Source: Mycolicibacterium bacteremicum (GTDB taxonomy: Bacteria; Actinomycetota; Actinomycetes; Mycobacteriales; Mycobacteriaceae). Taken from it: a stretch of DNA of 64,000 bases. The stretch covers positions 1 to 64,000 of the forward strand of contig NZ_CALUAE010000027.1 in the NCBI RefSeq assembly GCF_943913955.1. Reading direction: 5' to 3'. The notes under the pieces are model-generated. The model searched no databases and was not told the origin of the DNA. It saw only the letters and a list, made by a program, of their open reading frames with translations. The translations under genes were made by a program, and so were the position numbers. Below are positions 58,852 to 64,000 of this stretch, one piece after another (the stretch's first letter is position 1; every line of letters begins with the position of its first letter).

Positions 58852-59982
58852 ATGCCTTCGCAGGTCAGCACGGTCGGTCCGATATTCAGTTTGGCTGCGC
58901 ACCTGAGTCGTGGTGTGCAACGTATCGCAACCGATGCGGTGTTCGGCCGCGCCCGCGCCATGCCATGCCGCATCACCGACCTGGACCCCGCCCGACTGTC
59001 CGTAGTGATGGATCGCACCATCACCGGCGTGCGGCGCCTCGCCGGGGACGCCGGCACCTCGTCGCGGGCACGGCTGGCGCTGACCGGTGACGGGGTACCG
59101 GCTTCGGTGTTCGTCAAGATGCCGGCCCGGACCGTGGCCACCCGCCTGATGGGTGAGCTCGGCCGCCTCGCCGACACCGAGGTCCGGTTCTATCGCGAGC
59201 TGTCTGCCCACCTCGATGATGTGCCGGTCTGCCACGGCGCGACCTTCGATCCGGTGACGGGCCGATTCGTGATCGTCCTGGAGGACCTGGCCGACCCCGG
59301 CGGACCGGCTTGTGAGTTCCCCGACACTTTGCATCCGCTCGGCGTCGACCGGGCAGCGCTGGTCGTCGAGCTGCTGGCGCGGGTCCACGCGACGTTCTGG
59401 GAGCGAGCCGATCGCCACCGCTGGATCTACTCGGCCTCCGGTGACGCGACGTCCCTGCTGACGGGACCGCTGGCCAACGCGGCGATCCGCAGGCTCGGCG
59501 ACACGACCACCATCGGAGTCCGCGACGGGCAGTTCATCATCGACAACTACCGCGCCGTGGCGACCCTGATCGACGCCGGTCCGCACACCGTCATGCACGG
59601 CGACGCGCATCCGGGAAATGTCTTCTTCCGCAACGGAAGAGCCGGTCTGCTGGACTGGCAGGCGGTGCGCCGCGGGCATCCGTCGCGGGAACTGTCCTAC
59701 ACACTGATCACCAGCATGACGACCGCCGAACGGGTGGCCAACCAACGTGATCTGCTCGACCTCTACCGCACCGAACTGGTCGCCGCCGGCGGACCGGAAC
59801 TCGGCCGCGACGACCTGTGGCGCCGCTACCGGCAGGCCGCGCTGTACGCCTATGTCGCGACGCTGATCACCGCCGGCATGGGCGGCATGCAGGCCGGCGA
59901 CATCGCCATGGCGGGGCTGCAACGCGCGGTGTCGGCATTGGGCGATCTCGACACGGTTCCGGCCTTACGGGCCTCTTTGTGA
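58852..59982 (+). CDS. Ecdysteroid kinase-like phosphotransferase (APH fold)
   Basis: 376-residue aminoglycoside-phosphotransferase-fold kinase. Landmarks: ASVFVKMP with the ATP-binding Lys near residue 90, FVIVLEDLAD hinge, the catalytic loop TVMHGDAHPGNVFF (HGDxxxxN) and LLDWQ with the metal-binding Asp. It is closest in layout to the EcKinase/DUF1679 type that phosphorylates hydroxyl groups of steroids and similar small molecules, so it could act on a hydroxylated pathway intermediate. It begins without a ribosome binding site at element D and is followed by the second TetR gene. Confidence 0.85.
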   Translation: MPSQVSTVGPIFSLAAHLSRGVQRIATDAVFGRARAMPCRITDLDPARLSVVMDRTITGVRRLAGDAGTSSRARLALTGDGVPASVFVKMPARTVATRLMGELGRLADTEVRFYRELSAHLDDVPVCHGATFDPVTGRFVIVLEDLADPGGPACEFPDTLHPLGVDRAALVVELLARVHATFWERADRHRWIYSASGDATSLLTGPLANAAIRRLGDTTTIGVRDGQFIIDNYRAVATLIDAGPHTVMHGDAHPGNVFFRNGRAGLLDWQAVRRGHPSRELSYTLITSMTTAERVANQRDLLDLYRTELVAAGGPELGRDDLWRRYRQAALYAYVATLITAGMGGMQAGDIAMAGLQRAVSALGDLDTVPALRASL

Positions 59983-60007
59983 TGCGACAGCAACTACCAT
60001 CGTTGAC

Positions 60008-60547
60008 GTGAACAAGCCCCTGCCCGCCCAGCCCGATGCCGCCGAGGACACCTCGACGCAGCGCCGGATCCTGGCCGCGACGGCCGAGGTGCTCGGACGC
60101 AACGGGCAGACCAAGTTGAGTCTGTCCGAGGTCGCGCTGCAGGCCGGGGTGTCCCGGCCGACGCTGTACCGCTGGTTCGCCTCGAAGGAAGAGTTGTTGC
60201 GCGCCTTCGGCATCTACGAGCGTGAGATGTTCGACACCGGTATCAGCACCGCGACCGCGGGTCTGCGCGGCACCGAAAAGCTGGATGCGGCATTGCGTTT
60301 CATCGTCGAATACCAGCAGGCCTATTCCGGGGTGCGGGTGGTCGACATCGAACCCGAGGTCGTCATCGCCCAACTCGGTCACGTCATCCCGGTCATGCGG
60401 GCCCGGTTGCTGAAACTGCTCAGCGGTGCCAACGCCCATGTGAAGGCGGCCACCGCCATCCGGGTGGCGATATCGCACTACATCGTCCGCAGCGACGATG
60501 ACGGCCAGTTCCTGGCGCAACTGCGCCACGCCGTCGGGATCAAATAA
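60008..60547 (+). CDS. TetR family regulator (second of two paralogues)
   Basis: 179-residue TetR protein with HTH LSLSEVALQAGVSRPTLYRWF and the ligand-domain blocks KLDAALRFIVEYQ, VDIEPEVVIAQLGHVIPV and AIRVAISHYIVRSDDD, matching the regulator at 54836 block by block. The recognition helices of the two are nearly identical, so both may bind the same element with different ligands. GTG 60008 is the start, 25 bases after the phosphotransferase stop. Element E follows in the gap before the aldehyde dehydrogenase gene. Confidence 0.9.
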   Translation: MNKPLPAQPDAAEDTSTQRRILAATAEVLGRNGQTKLSLSEVALQAGVSRPTLYRWFASKEELLRAFGIYEREMFDTGISTATAGLRGTEKLDAALRFIVEYQQAYSGVRVVDIEPEVVIAQLGHVIPVMRARLLKLLSGANAHVKAATAIRVAISHYIVRSDDDGQFLAQLRHAVGIK

Positions 60548-60564
60548 CCGACTTGGGCCCAAGG

Positions 60565-60594
60565 GGCTGACACTGCGCGCCCGATTTGTAATGC
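60565..60594 (+). promoter_or_regulatory. Shared regulon element, copy E
   Basis: GGCTGACA, 14 bases, TGTAATGC, the most divergent copy. It is the only one not between divergent genes: it lies between two rightward genes and ends seven bases before the ATG of the aldehyde dehydrogenase gene, which has no Shine-Dalgarno sequence. This supports a promoter function in the rightward direction. Confidence 0.65.
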
Positions 60595-60601
60595 TGAGCA
60601 G

Positions 60602-62086
60602 ATGACCAGCGTGGAAGAGACGGGCGTACTGGCCGGCGATGAGCGGATGCTGATCGACGGCGAACTGCAACACACCGCCGGCGGCGCGACCTTCGATGTC
60701 ATCAACCCGGCCACCGAGCAGGTCGCCGGGCAGGCCACCGACGGAACCGTCGACGATATGGCACGTGCGGTGGGAGCGGCCCGGCGCGCGTTCGACGAGA
60801 CGGACTGGTCCCGCGATCTCGAGTTCCGGTACCACTGCCTGACCCAGTTGCACGAGGCGTTCGAACGCAACAAGGAGCGTCTGCGCCGCATCCTGATCAC
60901 CGAGGTGGGCTGCCCGGTGAAGGTGACCGGCAGTCAGATCGAGAGCCCGATCGACGAGGTCAGGCACTGGGCCGAGCACGGTCGGGCATTCGAGTACCTG
61001 GTCGACAACGGCGTGCACGACACCCCGCTGGGCCCGGCCCGGCGCAAGATCCACTACGAGCCGGTCGGCGTCGTCGGCGCCATCACGCCGTGGAATGTGC
61101 CCTTCTATCTGAATGTGGCCGAAACGGTGCCCGCGCTGATGGCGGGGAACACCGTCGTCCTCAAGCCCGCGCAGCTCACCCCCTGGTCGGGTAGCGAGTA
61201 CGGGCGCATCGTGGCCGAGGAGACCGATATCCCGGCCGGGGTGTTCAACGTCGTGGTGAGCAATGCCAACGAGGTCGGTGCCGCCCTGTCGGCAGACCCC
61301 CGGGTGGACATGATCACCTTCACCGGGTCGACCGCGACCGGCCGGGCCATCCTGGCCGCCGGCGCCGCCACCGTGAAGAAGACGCTGCTGGAGTTGGGTG
61401 GCAAGAGCGCGCACATCGTGCTCGATGATGCCGACTTCGCCATGGCGCTGCCGATGGCCGCCCTGATGGCGTGCGTGATGAGCGGGCAGAGCTGCATCCT
61501 GCCGAGCCGGATCCTGTTGCCGCGCAGTCGGTATGACGAGGGTATCGCCATCATGGCTGCGATGATGGAGAACTTCGCGGTGGGCGATCCGTGGGATCCG
61601 GCCAACATGCAGGGCCCGCAGATCAGCCAGACCCAGCGCGAGAAGGTGCTCGGTCTGGTCGCGAACGCCATCGCCGACGGTGCCCGGCTGGTGACCGGTG
61701 GTGGTGTGCCCGAGCATCTGCCGGTGGGCTACTACACCCAGCCCACGCTGCTCGCCGATGTCGACCCCGATTCCCAGATCGCCCAAGAGGAGGTCTTCGG
61801 ACCGGTGTTGGCGGTCATCCCGTACGACACCGACGAGCAGGCCATCGCGATAGCCAACAACTCGATCTACGGACTGTCCGGCGAGGTGTCCGGTGGTGAT
61901 CTGGAGCGGGCCTTCCGGGTGGCCACCCGGATGCGCACCGGCAACGTGACCATCAACGGCAAGAGCCACTTCGGCATCGGCAGCCCGTTCGGCGGCACCA
62001 AGCAGAGCGGGCTGGGTTACCGCAACGGCGCCGAGGGCTTCAAGGAGTACCTCGATGCCAAGACCATCGGCCTGCCCGACCAGTGA
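60602..62086 (+). CDS. Aldehyde dehydrogenase
   Basis: 494-residue NAD(P)-dependent aldehyde dehydrogenase with ITPWNVPFYLN, LKPAQLTPWS, FTGSTATGRAIL, Glu in LELGGKSAHI and catalytic Cys298 in SGQSCILPSR, then EEVFGPVLAV. All catalytic residues are present. It starts at element E without a ribosome binding site. In the suggested route it oxidises the aldehyde released by the aldolase or by alcohol oxidation. Its stop overlaps the first SnoaL-like gene (GTGA). Confidence 0.93.
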   Translation: MTSVEETGVLAGDERMLIDGELQHTAGGATFDVINPATEQVAGQATDGTVDDMARAVGAARRAFDETDWSRDLEFRYHCLTQLHEAFERNKERLRRILITEVGCPVKVTGSQIESPIDEVRHWAEHGRAFEYLVDNGVHDTPLGPARRKIHYEPVGVVGAITPWNVPFYLNVAETVPALMAGNTVVLKPAQLTPWSGSEYGRIVAEETDIPAGVFNVVVSNANEVGAALSADPRVDMITFTGSTATGRAILAAGAATVKKTLLELGGKSAHIVLDDADFAMALPMAALMACVMSGQSCILPSRILLPRSRYDEGIAIMAAMMENFAVGDPWDPANMQGPQISQTQREKVLGLVANAIADGARLVTGGGVPEHLPVGYYTQPTLLADVDPDSQIAQEEVFGPVLAVIPYDTDEQAIAIANNSIYGLSGEVSGGDLERAFRVATRMRTGNVTINGKSHFGIGSPFGGTKQSGLGYRNGAEGFKEYLDAKTIGLPDQ

Positions 62087-62475
62087 CGAGCGCGGACGAT
62101 GTGGAGATCGCGGCCCTGCTGACCCGGTACTGCCGGGCCGTCGACGCCGGAGACTGGCCGCTGTACCGATCCCTGTTCACCGACGACGCTCACGTCGACT
62201 ATTCGGCGGCCGGGTTGGTCGTCGGCTCCGTCGACGAGGCGGTCGCCTACCTCGGCAGGCATCGGGTGTCCATCTCGGTGGGCATGCACTACATCACCAA
62301 CATCGAGAGCACCGTCGAGGGTGACACCGCCTCCGCGATCGCCATGTGGTTCAACGCCGTCGGCCTGCCAGGCACCGACACGACGAGCTTCTTCGGCGGC
62401 CGCTGGCATGACCATCTGGTGCGCGGGTCGGACGGTTGGCGGATCCAGAACCTGCGACTGGAGGTGGTGTGGTGA
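62083..62475 (+). CDS. SnoaL/NTF2-like protein (first of a pair)
   Basis: 130-residue cone-shaped NTF2-fold protein. VEIAALLTRYCRAVDAGDWPLY is the family N-terminal helix (with the common Tyr/Asp pair) and VGMHYITNIES the central strand. Members act as cyclases, dehydratases or isomerases on hydrophobic rings, or only bind ligands; the catalytic set here is uncertain. GTG 62083 overlaps the aldehyde dehydrogenase stop, and its own stop overlaps the next gene. Confidence 0.8.
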   Translation: MTSADDVEIAALLTRYCRAVDAGDWPLYRSLFTDDAHVDYSAAGLVVGSVDEAVAYLGRHRVSISVGMHYITNIESTVEGDTASAIAMWFNAVGLPGTDTTSFFGGRWHDHLVRGSDGWRIQNLRLEVVW

Positions 62476-62885
62476 GCTGGGTGGACGACCAGCTGGCGAT
62501 CACCGCCCTGCTGCACCGCTACGCCCGCGCGGTCGATACCGGGGACTGGGAGCTCTACCGGTCGCTGTTCACCGCCGACGCGCACATCGATTACTCCTCG
62601 GCCGGTGCGATCAGCGGCTCACGCGACGAGGTGGTGGACTGGTTCACCGCCACCTGGGGCCTGATCGCGTGGAGCATGCACTACATCACCAATATCGAGG
62701 CCGACATCCATGGGGATGCCGCCACCGTCACGGCCATGTTCTACAACCCGTTTCAGGTTCGCGGCCTGCCCGAGCAGAGCACCTGCGGCGGGTACTACCA
62801 CCACGAGATGGTGCGCACCGACGACGGCTGGCGCAGCGCGAACCTGCGCGAGCAAAGCGTGTGGTTCGTCAACAAACCGGGCTAG
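62472..62885 (+). CDS. SnoaL/NTF2-like protein (second of a pair)
   Basis: 137-residue paralogue of the preceding protein: QLAITALLHRYARAVDTGDWELY, FTADAHIDYSSAGAISGS and WSMHYITNIEADI align with it nearly residue for residue. Encoded as a GTGA-overlapping pair, the two may form a heterodimer, as known for some two-subunit NTF2-fold hydratases/dehydratases. It is the last gene of the accessory region; its TAG stop overlaps the rlmN stop as the palindrome CTAG. Confidence 0.8.
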   Translation: MSWVDDQLAITALLHRYARAVDTGDWELYRSLFTADAHIDYSSAGAISGSRDEVVDWFTATWGLIAWSMHYITNIEADIHGDAATVTAMFYNPFQVRGLPEQSTCGGYYHHEMVRTDDGWRSANLREQSVWFVNKPG

Positions 62886-63973
62886 CCCTCGGCGGCCAAC
62901 TGTCCACAGGCAGCGGCGATCTCACGACCGCGGGTGTCGCGCACGGTGCAGGACACGCCCTTGGCCTGGACCCGGCGCACGAACTCACGCTCGACCGGTT
63001 TCGGACTGGCGTCCCATTCGCTTCCCGGCGTGGGATTGAGCGGGATCAGGTTGACGTGCACCAGCGGCCCCAGCTTGCTGCGCAACTTCTTGCCCAGCAG
63101 ATCTGCCCGCCATGGCTGATCGTTCACATCCCGGATCAGGGCGTACTCCACCGAGACCCGGCGCCCGGTGACATCGGCGTAGTAGCGGGCGGCGTCGAGC
63201 ACCTCGTCGACCTTCCAGCGGTTGTTCACCGGGACCAGGGTGTCGCGCAGTTCGTCATCCGGGGTGTGCAACGACAGGGCCAGTGTCACACCGAGTTTCT
63301 CGTCGGCGAGCTTGCGGATGGCCGGTGCCAGCCCGACGGTGGACACCGTCACCGACCGCGCGCCGATCCCGAATCCCTCCGGCGGCGGGGCGATGATGCG
63401 CTTCACGGCGGCGACGACCCGGCTGTAGTTGGCCAGCGGCTCCCCCATCCCCATGAAGACGATGTTGGAGAGCCTGCCGTCATGTTCGGAGCGCATCGCC
63501 GAGGAGGCCGCCCGCACCTGCTCGAGGATTTCGGCGGTGGACAGATTGCGTTGCAGACCGCCCTGCCCCGTCGCGCAGAACGGGCACGCCATCCCGCACC
63601 CGGCCTGCGAGGAGATGCACACCGTGTTGCGCTGCGGGTAGCGCATCAGCACCGACTCGAAGGTGGTGCCGTCCAGGGCGCGCCACAACGTCTTGCGGGT
63701 CTCGCCGGCATCGCATTGGATTTGGCGAGCCGGGGTGATCAAGGTCGGGAACAGCGCCTCGGCGACCTGCTCGCGGACGGCCGCCGGCAGGTCGGTCATC
63801 TCGTGTGCATCGGCGCTCAACCGGCCGTAATAGTGGTTGGCCAACTGCTTGGCCCGGAATTTGGGCAGACCGAGCTCGGTGACGGCCGCGACCCGGCCGT
63901 CGGCATCGAGGTCGGCGAGGTGCCGCGGCGGCAGTCCGCGTCGCGGTGCATCGAAAACCAATTCCTGCTTCAT
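62882..63973 (-). CDS. rlmN: 23S rRNA (adenine-2503-C2) methyltransferase RlmN
   Basis: 363-residue radical-SAM methyltransferase modifying A2503 of 23S rRNA and A37 of some tRNAs. The iron-sulfur cluster motif CGMACPFC (CxxxCxxC), MGMGEPLANY, VTVSTVGLAP, LALSLHTPDDELRD and the C-terminal catalytic Cys in AAACGQL are present. The length is typical. ATG 63973 is the start. It marks the return to conserved mycobacterial gene order (Rv2880c type). Confidence 0.95.
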   Translation of the reverse strand: MKQELVFDAPRRGLPPRHLADLDADGRVAAVTELGLPKFRAKQLANHYYGRLSADAHEMTDLPAAVREQVAEALFPTLITPARQIQCDAGETRKTLWRALDGTTFESVLMRYPQRNTVCISSQAGCGMACPFCATGQGGLQRNLSTAEILEQVRAASSAMRSEHDGRLSNIVFMGMGEPLANYSRVVAAVKRIIAPPPEGFGIGARSVTVSTVGLAPAIRKLADEKLGVTLALSLHTPDDELRDTLVPVNNRWKVDEVLDAARYYADVTGRRVSVEYALIRDVNDQPWRADLLGKKLRSKLGPLVHVNLIPLNPTPGSEWDASPKPVEREFVRRVQAKGVSCTVRDTRGREIAAACGQLAAEG

Positions 63974-64000
63974 CGTCAGCTCCAGTATCAGGCTTGTTCG

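Noticed and set aside
59867..61969. 700-codon leftward frame opposite the TetR and aldehyde dehydrogenase genes
   Set aside because: Antisense to two clear genes and to regulon element E; no family similarity.

Overview
The window is a GC-rich actinobacterial chromosome segment, almost certainly from a non-tuberculous Mycobacterium/Mycolicibacterium. The gene order follows the M. tuberculosis Rv2839c-Rv2880c block (infB, ylxR, nusA, rimP, two Rv2843/Rv2844-type genes, proS, efpA, cysG, cobB, cobO, a chelatase-like gene, a GNAT gene, mqo, an alpha/beta hydrolase, mtr, aldC, a GATase, glnA4, mapB, a penicillin-binding lipoprotein, a GNAT gene, ispG, rip1, dxr, MPT83/MPT70/DipZ, a DUF2631 protein, rlmN). 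Mycothione reductase and the MPT70/MPT83/DipZ trio are lineage markers. No rRNA, tRNA, CRISPR array, integrase or prophage was seen.

Layout. 1-3480: translation/transcription operon (infB is cut by the left edge) and two divergent small genes. 3492-7888: proS, a PCD-like/VOC fusion and the efflux pump efpA. 7922-15053: leftward run mqo, GNAT, AAA/VWA chelatase-like protein, cobO, cobB, cysG (corrin and siroheme chemistry). 15143-18786: hydrolase, mtr, a methyltransferase and an ArsR regulator. 18820-23870: leftward gamma-glutamylation operon glnA4, GATase, aldC, SDR, FadR-type regulator. 23984-31497: a degenerate hydrolase, a lipoprotein, cobQ, mapB, a thioesterase, a DUF1707 protein, a PBP lipoprotein and a GNAT. 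31555-35123: dxr, rip1, ispG (MEP pathway and intramembrane protease). 35167-38550: SigK-type promoters driving mpt83 and dipZ, with mpt70 between them. 38552-41243: an F420-type LLM enzyme, an amino-acid permease and a DUF2631 protein.

41305-62885 is the accessory part: about 21.6 kb of catabolic genes lying between the Rv2876-like gene and rlmN, which are only a few genes apart in M. tuberculosis. It encodes two P450s, a Baeyer-Villiger monooxygenase, a zinc alcohol dehydrogenase, an SDR, an HpcH/HpaI aldolase, an SMP-30-type lactonase, an HSL-type esterase, an acyl-CoA thioesterase, a CaiB CoA-transferase, an aldehyde dehydrogenase, a GH3 glycosidase, an ecdysteroid-kinase-like phosphotransferase, two SnoaL-like proteins and two paralogous TetR regulators. 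Every transcription unit of this region except an inserted 13E12-type HNH gene starts at one of five copies of a shared 30-bp element, GCGTGACA-N14-TGTAAAGC, with the spacer always 14 bp. Rightward start codons usually lie 6-8 bases after the right half and have no Shine-Dalgarno sequence. I read this as an undescribed TetR-controlled regulon with bidirectional, largely leaderless promoters, probably for degrading a cyclic (terpenoid- or steroid-like), possibly glycosylated compound. The substrate is inference; the motif and layout are seen directly.

Other regulatory signals: two SigK-like promoters (CCATCC-N16-CGAATA/G), one of which would make dipZ leaderless; a LexA box before the HNH gene; a three-copy 25-bp tandem repeat at the end of aldC; and a two-copy 36-bp tandem repeat near 53.35 kb.
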